A stretch of DNA of 64,000 nt from Isoetes taiwanensis (lineage: Eukaryota > Streptophyta > Lycopodiopsida > Isoetales > Isoetaceae): positions 46,878 to 110,877 of the forward strand of contig JAJEKV010000204.1 of assembly GCA_021234155.1 (NCBI GenBank), written 5' to 3'. Made by a program: the position numbers and the translations under genes. The notes beneath the pieces were generated by a model. The model worked only from the letters and a program-made list of their open reading frames with translations, made no database searches and was not told the origin of the DNA. Shown here piece by piece: positions 1 through 10,797 of this stretch. How positions within the stretch are numbered: the first letter of the stretch is position 1; each line of letters opens with the position of its first letter.

Positions 1-2
1 AC

Positions 3-141
3 TACTTCTTCGCTACCGCCATATCGGAAGAGCTCAAGAGGCGAAGTACCACAGGGAAATGGCGCCGGACCAAGACCTTGCGCCTTGCCATCTTCGAGCC
101 CAAAACAATAAAGATTCTAGCGCGAGAAACGAGACATGCAT
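3..141 (+). CDS. Possible C-terminal exon, unidentified
   Basis: An open frame runs from the window edge to a TAA at 139-141 and encodes about 45 residues rich in Arg, Lys and Thr (it includes the stretch EELKRRSTTGKWRRTKT). The composition is more GC-rich than the flanking AT-rich DNA, which is why I list it. No start codon or splice acceptor can be seen because the window begins here. I do not recognise the protein. It could equally be a chance frame or the edge of a transposon gene. Confidence 0.2.
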
Positions 142-310
142 AATGGATTTTAAAGAGACATAGTACGAAACCTTTATGGCATTAAAATTTCATACTAGTC
201 AAGATCAGGAATATTATTTCTCTCTCATTTTTTTTCCAATTGAGATCCCCAAACCACTTAGAAAGGTATGTTCCAATCATACTGAACCCGAACAGAACAT
301 AGTCTTTTAA

Positions 311-1601
311 CTAACTTCCATAAACTGAAGAACATACTTGTAAAACAGGAGAATAAAAAATTGAAAATGGCGGGGGGACAAAGGTCCATACCTCTAGATT
401 GCATACTAATTTGTCGTTTCGATGCGACCAACTTAGCAATTTTCGGAAAGAGTGTCTTTGGTCATTTGGCAAATGCTTTTCTGTCATTGTAGCCATTGAT
501 TGGGCAATTTTTTAAAGTATTGGCGGAGACCTCATGGACTCAATTCCCTAATCAGTTCATGTTTCTTAACGATTCCTCCTTCATGAAATCTAGTTTCCTT
601 TTTCATTTTCACCAAAATTTGGTAGCCATGTTTGATATCCCTGCTGCAATTTCTTCATCAATATGAACCCGAGATCTCTTTTTACTTGTTGGCTTACCAC
701 TAACCCCTGGCTGATTACATGCAGCAGACCGAGGACTTGTGTCCGAAGGATTGAAAGCACTTGGAGTTTCTTTGCCAGAATTTTTTTCTTGTGCACTTGA
801 ATTGTCTTTGCTACCATTTGCTTCATTTGCCTTGGGGGGACTGGGGTTATCATCTGGAACGTTTACAAATTCTTCTTCCACAAATGAAGCATTTGTTCCA
901 ATTGTCTCATAGAATGCATCAGACATGTAGGTATTTGGAAACATATCAGCATCCTAGAATGCCTCGGCCCCAAATTCCCCATCATCCCCTGCACCTGGAA
1001 TGTCTCTCTCATTAGTAACTCCATGTTTCAGATCTTCCATAGCTTCAAACCAAGGCCAGGTAGATGGTTCTGATCCAGTTCTCTCGGATGCCTCTTTTTC
1101 ATCCCTGAATTTGATCTGCAATTTATCCCACTTGTTCCTTAACTGTCTCAAATCTTCAAGCCCATGAACTGTGGGTTGTAAGTTCAACATAATCTCTCTC
1201 CATTGCCCTGCAGAAAGATTAATACTACCATTATTGTGAACCTTGTACTCCTTCATCAAAGCAAGCATGGTGGAGATTGCATTGTCAGACCAATCAACCG
1301 GAGTTTTCCTTTTCTTGGCCGGGTTCATAGCAACAGAATTGCTATCGTGCACAACTAAGGCTAATTCATTGGGGAGGGGTTCAGATTGAACCTCACGCAA
1401 GCCATTTTCCTGCTGATCCCTCTTCTTTCCCCGTGCAATGCCATTGGAAGCCCGTGAAGGTTCAGAATTTATCTCAATGGCCACAGATTGGGAAACTGAT
1501 CCAGTCATCCTTTTAGTTCTTCTAGGAACCAATTTCTCGCTCCTCGGTGGAATGAAAGGCTTCTTAGCAGTCGGCATGGAGGATCTGGTAGCCTTTGTCA
1601 T
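311..1601 (-). pseudogene. Myb/SANT-like DNA-binding protein gene, interrupted
   Basis: The minus-strand frame starts at an ATG at 1601 and encodes a basic N-terminus followed at about residues 100-190 by a trihelix/Myb-SANT-like domain with spaced tryptophans (VDWSDNAISTMLALMKEY, GQWREIMLNLQ, LRQLRNKWDKLQIKFRDE, TWPWFEAMEDL). Plant proteins of this type are either host transcription regulators or the Myb-like accessory protein of PIF/Harbinger transposons. A TAG at 954-956 stops the frame, but the same frame continues open to about 609 (DAFYETIGTNASFVEEEF, then Ser/Pro-rich sequence and a basic KKRSRV patch), so one nonsense change separates two coding halves. A further short frame at 311-496 (LPNDQRHSFRKLLSW) may be the C-terminal end in another frame. 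No partner transposase lies nearby. Confidence 0.55.
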
Positions 1602-1641
1602 GTTCTTTAGAAAATTTGTGTCTGCTATTTCAATCTATTAG

Positions 1642-2228
<587 letters not shown>

Positions 2229-2230
2229 GG

Positions 2231-2977
2231 CATGCTACTTGCAGAAACGAGCAAGTTACCACTGGAAGGAGAAGCATTGTTCCAAACGTTGAATTATCTT
2301 TGCAAACTTAAAAACATTAGATGATGAAAGTTTACCACATTTGGCATTAGTCGAGAGTGAACCAAAGGGCTGGCATGCAGATATTGGCAAGCAGGATAGA
2401 AGAATATGGGTGGAAACTAATATAAAAAATAAAATATGGCAGGCAGCTGGGAGCAAAATGTTAATTAGAGGGATGTGAATCCAAACAATAAGGAAATGTC
2501 ATATCTAGCAGAAGGAACCTCTTTAAATAATAGACATGTTATATCCCGAACAAGGCTAAGCGGGCATCATCTTGAGATCGATGTTGGCAAATGGAAGAAG
2601 ATCCCCCAGGACCAAAGACCTTGTAGGATTTGTGGTGACGAAGTAGAAGACGAAGCCCATTTCATTCTATACTGTCTAGCATACCAATCATTAAGGAATG
2701 GGTTTGATGTCTCTGGCCAAACTCTACAAGGCTTTTTCATATTTCCAGCTAATCTTATAAGTAATTACCTTAAGGATGCCCTAGTATTGAGGGAAACCTT
2801 TGATAAAAAGACATAATATGTTATTAGAAGACTTTGAGAATATTTGAGATGAAGAGAGCAACACTCATCCTTGTTGAAAGGGAGTGTCGTATAGATTATA
2901 TTGATTGTTATTGTGCTGCATCTAATAGACCTGATGGTCTTATAGATGAATAAAACATTTCATTTCATTTCATTTCA
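2231..2977 (+). mobile_element. LINE 3' fragment with zinc-ribbon C-terminus and CATTT tail
   Basis: This is the 3' remnant of a non-LTR retrotransposon. The frame 2475-2816 carries the C-terminal cysteine/histidine motif (RPCRICGDEVEDEAHF, then LYCLAYQSLR) that ends the ORF2 of many LINEs. The stretch upstream (PLEGEALFQTLNYLCKL near 2250) matches the corresponding part of the second LINE copy at 4490-4540. The element ends in a CATTT pentamer run at 2955-2977, the usual sort of microsatellite tail left by target-primed reverse transcription. Stops and frame changes at about 2320 and 2470 show that it is dead. The reverse transcriptase core is missing, so it is 5' truncated. Confidence 0.75.
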
Positions 2978-3010
2978 TGTCTCCCTCCCTCCTTCCCTTC
3001 CTCCCTCCAT

Positions 3011-3066
3011 TGGTTTAGTGGCTAGTCCATTGGGTAGCAATTAAGAGATTTTGTGTTCAAGTCTCT
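3011..3066 (+). promoter_or_regulatory. tRNA-like A/B box pair (possible SINE head)
   Basis: TTGGTTTAGTGGC at about 3011 resembles a pol III A box, and TGTTCAAGTCTC at about 3052 resembles a B box. The spacing of about 40 bp is that of tRNA-derived SINEs. There is no full tRNA fold, and LINE coding sequence begins about 20 bp downstream. The match may be chance or the relic of a SINE fused to the LINE. Confidence 0.3.
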
Positions 3067-3078
3067 GGGGGTTCGTCA

Positions 3079-5200
3079 TATGTCCTTATGGATGCTCAGG
3101 AGGAATTGGTAAGAGACTTGTTAGTGCAACCTTCTACATTTTGGAAGAAACTCAATCAAGGTAGGCATGAAGAATCCCATTTGCATGCGAAGGATATGAT
3201 AGACATGGTAAGAAAATTGTATCATGTAGAAGGGGCAAAATCGGAAGTGCACCTTTTCTTTTTCAAAAGCTGACGTCCAATGGGGGCTTGATAAGCTTGC
3301 CAATAGGAAGGTGGCAGATGCCACGGGCCTAGTGGTCGAGCTTCTAAAGTGGGCAAGGCCTAAAATGGTGAAGGCACTTATACTAATGTTTAATAAAGCA
3401 TTGAGGGAAGGTTTTCCTTCAGCCTGGCAGGTCAATAGGGTACAGGAGACAGAAATGACCCTAGCAACTACATAATGATTATGGTTAGTAACTTATATCT
3501 AAAGTTGTATGCTACAATTATAGAGCACAAAATTAGCAGTTGGGCAGAGGCATATGATGTTAGAGCCAAGGGGCAAATAGGGTTCAGGCCTCAGAAATTC
3601 ACAATAGACCACGTTATCACTTTTCGGGGGATAGATGCTGTCAAAGGGACAAGAAAACCACTATTTGCTACGTTTGTGGATTGCATCAAGGCCTTTGATA
3701 TGGCATGCAGGGGCAATCTATGGATTAGTATGGAACGCATAAGTGCGTATGAAGAGTACAGAGATGCGGTAAGATTGCTTTATGAGAAAGCTTTGGTTAA
3801 ACTCTCTCAGCCTTTCAGTGAGGAGTGTGGGATGTAGTGATCAATAACATTGGAGCCAAGCAAGGGTGTCCCATGTCTTTGGAATTTTTATTGATGAACT
3901 GGAAGAATGGGTACAAAATATCGAGGAGGGGGGGAACCACTTTGGCTGGGTATATTATTCGCTTGCTTTTATATGCCGATGACATAGTTTTGATAGCCAG
4001 GAGCAAGGAAGGGATGCATAAACACTTAGAGGTCTGGCTGATTTCTGTGATGCTAAAGGGCTGAGGGTGAATTTGAGTAAAACTAAGGTGGTAATTTTTG
4101 GGATACTGGACAAAAATTATGCTTTCTTTTATAAAGGCAACCCTGTTGAGGTATCCACATCTTACAAGTATCTGAAGATTATGGTGGATAAGAACTTCAG
4201 TTGGAACCAAATAGCAGAGCAGAGAGTGAATGGAGGACTTAAGGCCTTTTTTCGCGATGCAAAGACAATGTGTGAAAGAAGATGTTTGGAAATTTAATTT
4301 GAAGAAAATGCTATTTAAAAACCTGGGTGCAAGTGGTTGTGCTATATGGTTGTGAAGTGTGGGGCCGGGTTTATCTTTGGAAATGTGGCAGAAAATTCGA
4401 AAAAGTGCAAAAGAAATTTTTGCATGCTAAACTTGGGGTTAAACTGCAAAATTCATACAAAATGATGCTAGCGGAATGTGGTATGCTACCACTAGAGTGT
4501 GAGGCTATATGCCAATTTTTAGCATAGCTATGCAAGGTAGGTAGCCTAGCTGACAACAACTATCCCTGTTTAGCTCTAAAGGAGTCATTTGATAAATGAA
4601 GGTATGCAGATGGCATGATTTAGCTAAGAAAATGGGAGCTAAGCATTGAGGGGCTAGGTCAAAATAAGGATAAGATCAGGGAGTGGGTGGTGGAGATAGT
4701 TATGCACCACGTATAGTCTAGACCGGGCATAAAAATGATGCATTACAGGGCGCAGATGAATCCTACACTGCAGGAGATGAGTTATTTGAACGCTAACATC
4801 TCGGTCAGAAGACATGTCATTTGCATAATGAAGTTGAGCGCGCATCACTTGAATGTGGAGGTAGGGAGATGGATGAAAATTGCATATGAATACAGAGTAT
4901 GTCGAGCATGTGGAGCAAATGAGGTTGAGGATGAAGAGCACGTAATTTTAAGGTGTCCTGCATACCAAGCTTTGAGGGGTAGATTTGACATCCAAGTCAC
5001 TGATCTTATATCCAGCAAGTCGTACTGCAAGTTTTTTGATGAATGTGTTACAGTTGAGAGAAACAAATATAAAAATATTTAAAGGGATAATTAATGATGG
5101 AGGAGTGAGCGAGCATGATGAGGAACCTCTGGTTTTTATAGACATGTGTGAAGCCATTACAATAATGCCAAATAACTGCAATGTCTTCTCACTATAGAAA
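3079..5200 (+). mobile_element. LINE with broken reverse transcriptase (ORF2)
   Basis: Successive plus-strand frames give a LINE ORF2 in normal order: a pre-RT segment at 3088-3270, RT fingers at about 3268-3435 (LDKLANRKVADATGL, FNKALREGFPSAWQV), palm segments at 3475-3837 (GQIGFRPQKFTIDHV, FVDCIKAFDMA), the template-grip motif GAKQGCPMS near 3850, and the catalytic YADD at about 3973 inside LLLYADDIVLIA. Then come thumb and connection pieces (LSKTKVVIFG, LYGCEVWG) and the terminal zinc motif at 4735-5082 (CRACGANEVEDEEHV, LRCPAYQALR). At least five frameshifts or stops make it non-functional. Its C-terminus is clearly homologous to the fragment at 2475-2816, so the two are copies of one family. 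No (CATTT)n tail is visible at this 3' end. Confidence 0.85.
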
Positions 5201-5330
5201 ATACCTTTATATTCTTTGGACTAGATTACATATGTATAATTATTCCATCAATTATATGTTTTTCTTGGAAGTCACTTGGAAAGTTTGATTCAAATATAGC
5301 TTCAATTTGTATTGACTTTAATATATTTCT

Positions 5331-5701
5331 TTTTTCTTTTTTCTTTTTTTTTTTCTTTTTTTGAAGGACGAAAGCAAAAAAGTTTATTAATTATATATGA
5401 AAAGTATAGAATGCACATGTCTCATCTAACTATGTAAGCACAAGAAGATGCCACAAAAACACGAGCCAGAAGCACAATATATTTACTTCAAAATAGAAGA
5501 CTAATGATAAGAACCAATTTGAAGATATTGAATCCAAATACGTTCCCTCATTTCTGGCTCAAGGGAGGAACATAAGCCATCAGCATCTTAGCCTAGGCCC
5601 CAACAGTAATGCCGCGTGCAGATGAGTAGATGCCCTGAAAAATGTAGCGTCTATGATGCTCTTATATCAAATACATGAGCCACCCATAACCAAGATAGAA
5701 T
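5331..5701 (-). mobile_element. L1-type LINE 3' end with A-rich tail (part 2 of a split copy)
   Basis: Read on the minus strand, this stretch runs from the Copia target duplication (5697-5701) to an A-rich tail (T-rich on plus, 5331-5364) directly after TTCGTCCTTC. The tail context matches other poly(A) ends in the window. It is the 3' untranslated end of the LINE whose coding C-terminus lies at 9740-10097: the Copia element inserted between them, and a later inversion separated the halves. Only degenerate coding remains. Confidence 0.65.
5697..5701. repeat. Target-site duplication of the split Copia (AGAAT on plus)
   Basis: The five bases next to the outer end of the minus-strand LTR are AGAAT, the reverse complement of ATTCT at 10093-10097, which flanks the outer end of the plus-strand LTR. 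The opposite orientation is exactly what an inversion after insertion predicts. Confidence 0.85.
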
Positions 5702-6273
5702 TGATAGAGTTTAGTTAGAAACAGACCATTCAATATTCAATTTCCTTTTCTCAATTCATATCACAACTTACACAAAGTTCATTACAACCTTAGCACAAAT
5801 GTAAGCCTTAAACTATTGAAATTCAATATTTGAGCACTGTAGCAATGGTCTATGAATCGAAATTCATTGCAATGAGCTATATCAAACCGACAACCCAGGC
5901 ATCCATAAACTCATGGATCCGGCACTGCTTAATCACAGATAATCTTTACACAGATCTAATCCTTCTTATATTTTGTTTATTCGGCACCGATCCAACATGA
6001 ATTGGCACCAGAATCGCCTCAAGCTTCTCCTTTCTAACCAATAAGCCTTAAGTTCCCTTATTTCGACCTTAGGAACTTTCGACCCTTTAATTCTCCTTCA
6101 GCAACTTAGGTTAAGTTTCAGGTTCCCATGTTTCTGAATCTTCATATACTATGTAACCATGTAGATCCCTATATAATATAAAGATCTTCTGATACTGTAA
6201 CCTTAGCTCATCATTACAATATGCTGATACTTTAAACTTAGCTCACCATTACAATATGATCATCTTCCTTTCA
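5702..6273 (-). repeat. Copia 3' LTR (inverted half)
   Basis: This LTR is 572 bp. In element orientation it starts TGAAAGGAAGATG (ending at 6273) and finishes CTCTATCA (at 5702), so it has TG...CA ends. It aligns along its whole length with the LTR at 10098-10771, apart from a deletion of about 99 bp next to the word GGCTTATTG, a deletion of about 10 bp and a few substitutions. The polypurine tract GAAGGGAGAG lies just before it on the minus strand (about 6274-6283). Confidence 0.92.
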
Positions 6274-7516
6274 CTCTCCCTTCATATTGTAATCCCTGCA
6301 ATTTATCATTTCTCTCAATTGACAATATTTAACTTCTGTCAATGGCTTTGTCAGAATATCAGCCAGCTGCTGACTTGTAGGTATGTACTGAATTTGAATA
6401 ATCCCTTTGCTCACCATATCCCTAATGAAATGCATCTCCAATTCAATATGCTTGGTTCTTTCATGCAAGACAGGGTTTTTTGTCATTGATGTACAACTTG
6501 TACTGTCTGAATTCAAGATCAGAGGATCCTTTTGAATCATTCCCAGCTCATTTAGAAGTCTCCTGCTCCATGCAATTTCTTTGGCTGCAAGTGTAGTAGC
6601 TGAGTATTCTGCCTCAGCTAAAGATAGTGCAATGGCATGCTGTTTCTTGCATTTCCATGAAATAGGTCCTCCTCCTAACATTAGGATAAAACCAAAAGTG
6701 GATTCTGCCTCATCAAGGTCACCACCCCAGTCAGAGTCACAGAAACTTTTCAGTTCTAAATTTTCTGAATCAAATCTAATCCAAAATCAATGGTTTCTTT
6801 AAGATATCTGATCACTCTCTTTGCTGCTTGCCAATGCGTGATTCCATAATTATGACAATATCTACTCAAAATGTTTACAGCATATAAAATATCTGGCCTT
6901 GTACAATTAGCCAGATATAGCAGACAACCAACTAATTCTCGATAAGGCAACTTTTCTGCTTCCAATGTTTCCTTTTCTGTTTTTGGACTGTTATCATTTG
7001 ACAATTTGTTCCTGGTACCATTGGTGTTTTAACACCTTTGCATTCTTCCATTTTAAACCTTTTCAATACTCCAGCTATGTTTGCTCCCTGGGATAATGTC
7101 ATAATTTTTCTGCTTCTGTCCCTGCATTTTTTGAGCTCTCCCAAATCTGTCATTTTGAACCTGTTTTTCAGAATATCTTTGCGCTTCTGCATAATGATTA
7201 AGTTGCTACTGACCATTATATTATCATCAACATATAGGGCAATGTAGCAAAAATCTGAACCTTCCTTAAACATGTACAAGTTACCATCATCTTTGAGCTT
7301 AAGAAAACCTTGTTCTCTTAAGTAATTATCCATACACATGTACCATTGTCTGGGTGATTGTTTCAACCCATATACAACCCTTTTCAGCTTCCGTACTTTA
7401 TCTCTCCCTTGCTCAAAACCAGGGGGCTGTTTCATATACACTTCTTCCTCCAATTTAGCATTTAAGAAGGCAATGCTGACATCCATGTGATGTACCTCTA
7501 AATCTTTAAGTGCTAC
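6271..7516 (-). pseudogene. Copia pol 3' half: reverse transcriptase and RNase H
   Basis: The minus-strand frame starts abruptly within the RT domain (VALKDLEVHHMDVSIAFL, 7516 downward) and runs through YMKQPPGFEQG, VVYGLKQSPRQWY and the catalytic ALYVDDNIMV near 7220. The connection follows (YRELVGCLLYLANCTRPDI, about 6870-6945), then RNase H (ALSLAEAEYSATTLAAKEIAW; HIELEMHFIRDMV; LADILTKPL). Frame changes occur near 6930-7005 and 6690-6756. The final TGA stop (6271-6273) is the first three bases of the LTR, so coding runs right into the LTR. The missing N-terminal part of RT is not upstream on this strand; it ends at 13177 on the plus strand. Confidence 0.92.
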
Positions 7517-9739
7517 GGAACCCATCGAGGGGAGAGGGTTTTCAGTAGGGAACTTGCAAGAGGCACCGCCGCAAGTTCTAATTTCATATTCTTATGTGGT
7601 TATCGAAATCATATGTTTTTTTTTTTCCGTACAACAAGGATTTGTGAAAGTGAGACATGCATTGCTTACATGCGACTTGATACAAACTCCAAATATGAGT
7701 TTGGCTTACATTTGATTATAACTTTATGTTTTACTTTCATTCTAGAATTGACTATCCACTTAAATTAACTCCAAAAGCAAAACTCAACTAGCTACAATCC
7801 CTAAATTAGATAGTCGTTTGTAGAACCTCAATTAATATAAATCTAGCAATATAGTATTTTGGACTACAACAACTTTGCAGTCACTTGAACAGACAAAATA
7901 CTATTCTTAAATAACAAGTATCACAACATATGGAATTGTAATGCATTTTATTTTTATTTTTATTTCATTTTTAACCGCATAGTAGGAGAGGATTCCATTA
8001 CAAAGGATCCTTCATTAGAGAAGACTCAATGCGAGTGAGACTGCACTCGATGGCAAAACTTTGTCACATGTATTTATTAGGGTCTCAAAATTTGTTTGAA
8101 ACAAAGCTTCAATCCACTATTGAAATATGAAAATGTGTTGCATTCTTTTGAATCCTAATTGCACTTTATCCATTGACGGAGGGCATTGATCTAGCTTTCT
8201 TCTATGGTTGTAGCATGCATCCAGTTCTTAGTTCTATCAATTCTTTTCTATATTGCCTAATACTTGTGGATTTGTGTAGCATAGGGATTTTTCCAATGAA
8301 TCGATTTTTGAAAGACCATATTCCTTCTTTATTGATTCTTCTACATGGTTGCAAGATTTATTTTACAACGATAATGCTTACCAAGTTCAAGTTCCCTTCA
8401 AATCCTTGGAACTTATGCATTTCTTTCTTCAATTCGATACTTTCCAATAATATTTTTTTTATTTTAGGCCAGAGCTTTGTAGGACAATTCATTTTGATGG
8501 CTATGGTTTGTTGAAGTGTTTCTGGTATGATCTTCTTTTCCACGAGCCATAGTATCTCGGATGCATGCTCTAGATTGGAACAATTTGAACAGTAGGATCG
8601 TCTATGATATGGTTTGGGTACTTGCAGTACGAGATAAAACCTCGTAGAGGTTGGGGCTCATGAAGAATTCGCCCCTTTGGGAGGTTTTGAGGGTAGTCCT
8701 TATTAATTGGTATTAGAGCCAAGGTTTGATTCGTCGTGGCAACATTAGTGTGTTCCATATGCTTGGGGGCAAGCTGATATGGTTTGGGTGCTTGGGGTAT
8801 GAGATAAAGGCTCGTAGAGATTGGAGCTCATGAAGGATCCACCCTTTGGGGAGTTGTTAAGGCTATAGAGGGTAGTCCTTGCCACTCTATATATAGTTCA
8901 TAAAAAACCAAGCCATATGAATCGTAAGATATATCCCAAAACAACTGGAGTCATAAGATCTCGAATTGACAATCTAGATTAGCGCGACAAGTATAACAAC
9001 ATATAATATATTAGATATATAGTTGATCTACCTACGTACTCTTTTTTAAGCAATGTTGTTTGTAAGTTGGTCTATTTATGTACTTTTTCATTTTGGTACG
9101 GATTTACTTAAAACTTGTTTACATATAACTTATGAGTTGTATTATGAGTTATAATGCAAGTAATACAAATGCGTTCATCTTCTAATCCTAGTAGTAATGA
9201 TTGTACTAGCCCATTGTATGGGTCCCATGACCTATTGATCTCCGTGAACGTTAAAAAAACTATGCTATTCTATTCTATTCTAAGTTTTGTGATTAAAAAA
9301 TTAGATTCTTTCATTTTGGGCTTTTGTCTGGCATCTGAAAGGTTGGGACTTAAGAACTTTCTGTCATGCGAAAGGCATAAAATTATTTTGTTTGCCCTCC
9401 AAAAATCGTCAAATTCTAACATTGATGATCCTTGCCCTCTTGTGGCAACTATATAACATATATGTACTTATCAGAGCCAACAAATATAATTATAAAATAT
9501 ATATAATTATTGATTTTACTTACTGGTCTCTTATTACCAAAATATAGTTGTCAGTTCCACTATGACGTGTAATTTGTTCTCCATATGCAATTTTGTTTGT
9601 CATCACTTTAGAAACCTTTGAAAGATATTGAAGATCCGTTACTCCCACAACATCTAGGGTTCTATCTCACTGCGCTCCTATAATATTCACAAAGGCAAGC
9701 ACTTTGTCACCTCAGTATATCACCTTCTCTTAGCAGCAA
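7517..9739. other. Former 5' flank of the Copia, AT-rich, no gene
   Basis: AT-rich DNA between the inversion breakpoint and the LINE fragment. Frames at 8173-8514 (plus) and 8358-8543 (minus) overlap on opposite strands and show no recognisable motif. The only structured part is the LTR-like repeat pair at 8607-8880. No RNA gene is seen. Confidence 0.5.
8607..8880 (+). repeat. Remnant LTR ends around a primer-binding-site-like motif
   Basis: Two imperfect direct copies (about 8607-8704 and 8777-8880) share GGTTTGGGTNCTTG, GAGATAAANNCTCGTAGAG, GGAGCTCATGAAG and GAGGGTAGTCCTT. Between them, at 8708-8725, lies TTGGTATTAGAGCCAAGG, a good match to the plant initiator-tRNA primer-binding site. This arrangement (LTR end, PBS, then a second LTR-like piece) suggests the relic of an LTR retrotransposon of a family other than the Copia beside it. 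No coding remains. Confidence 0.5.
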
Positions 9740-10097
9740 GGCCCCCCGTTGCCAGATGGGTGGTGTCGACAGGTTCCACAACTCAATTCGAGTCGTATAT
9801 GGCATTGGCTTTGGGATAAGATGCTTTATTCTAAAGTTTTTGCACTTTGGTGGCATGTTACCACAGGTGTCTGCGTGTTAATGCCTTCTGGCATCGTTAT
9901 GATCCTCCCATATCTGCAGTATGCTCACTCATGCCTTTCAAGCATTGAGACTCTCGAGCATTGTCTTTTTTATTGTCCAGAGATTCAACCAGCATGGTCC
10001 TGGCTATAAGATTTATTTAACAGCACACTGGACTACCGATGCATCCTTTTGGCATCCTACCCCAATGCATGGTCCCCAACTGGACAAAGGGCATTCT
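9740..10097 (+). mobile_element. L1-type LINE C-terminus (part 1 of a split copy)
   Basis: The frame 9749-10009 encodes the zf-RVT-like C-terminus of an L1-type ORF2: SSRIWHWLWDKMLYSKVFAL, then LEHCLFYCPEIQPAWSWL. The sequence ends at the Copia target duplication (10093-10097). The continuation, including the poly(A) tail, is found on the minus strand at 5701-5331, beyond the other Copia LTR. A heavily truncated and dead copy. Confidence 0.75.
10093..10097. repeat. Target-site duplication of the split Copia (ATTCT)
   Basis: ATTCT lies immediately before the TGAAAGG start of the 5' LTR and matches the reverse complement of 5697-5701. Confidence 0.85.
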
Positions 10098-10771
10098 TGA
10101 AAGGAAGATGATCATATTGTAATGGTGAGCTAAGTTTACAGTATCAGCATATTGTAATGATGAGCTAAGGTTACAGTATCAGAAGATCTTTATATTATAC
10201 AGGGATCTACATGGTTACATAGTATATGAAGATTCAGAAACATGGGAACCTGAAACTTAACCTAAGTTGCTGAAGGAGAATTATTATTGTGCAAAGGGTC
10301 GAAAGTTCCTAAGGTCGAAATAAGGGAACTTAAGGCTTATTGTTTAATGGTTCGAAAAAGACAATGGTTAACCAATAATACATTCGCGGTCAAATGCTGT
10401 TTAAACAGCTAGCAAGGGACCAAGTTAGAAAGGAGAATCTTGAGGCGATTCTGGTGCCGATTCATGTTGGATCGGTGCCGAATAAACAAAATATAAGAAG
10501 GATTAGATCTGTGTGAAGATTATCTGTGATTAAGCAGTGCCGGATCCATGAGTTTATGGATGCCTGGGTTGTCGGTTTGATATAGCTCATTGCAATGAAT
10601 TTCAATTCATAGACCATTGCTACAGTATTGCTACAGTGCTCAAATATTGAATTTCAATAGTTTAAGGCTTACATTTGTGCTAAGGTTGTAATGAACTTTG
10701 TGTAAGTTGTGATATGAATTGAGAAAAGGAAATTGAATATTGAATGGTCTGTTTCTAACTAAACTCTATCA
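10098..10771 (+). repeat. Copia 5' LTR
   Basis: This LTR is 674 bp, begins TGAAAGGAAG and ends CTCTATCA. It is longer than its partner because it keeps a segment of about 99 bp (about 10340-10440) missing from the 3' LTR. A short duplication of CTACAGTATTG near 10620 is another difference. Outside these indels the two LTRs are nearly identical, pointing to a fairly young insertion. Confidence 0.92.
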
Positions 10772-10772
10772 G

Positions 10773-10784
10773 TGGTATCAGAGC
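10773..10784 (+). promoter_or_regulatory. Primer-binding site (initiator tRNA-Met)
   Basis: TGGTATCAGAGC follows the 5' LTR after one base. This is the standard plant Copia PBS complementary to the 3' end of initiator tRNA-Met, and it fixes the LTR boundary and the element orientation. Confidence 0.93.
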
Positions 10785-10797
10785 ATCAGGTTCAAGA

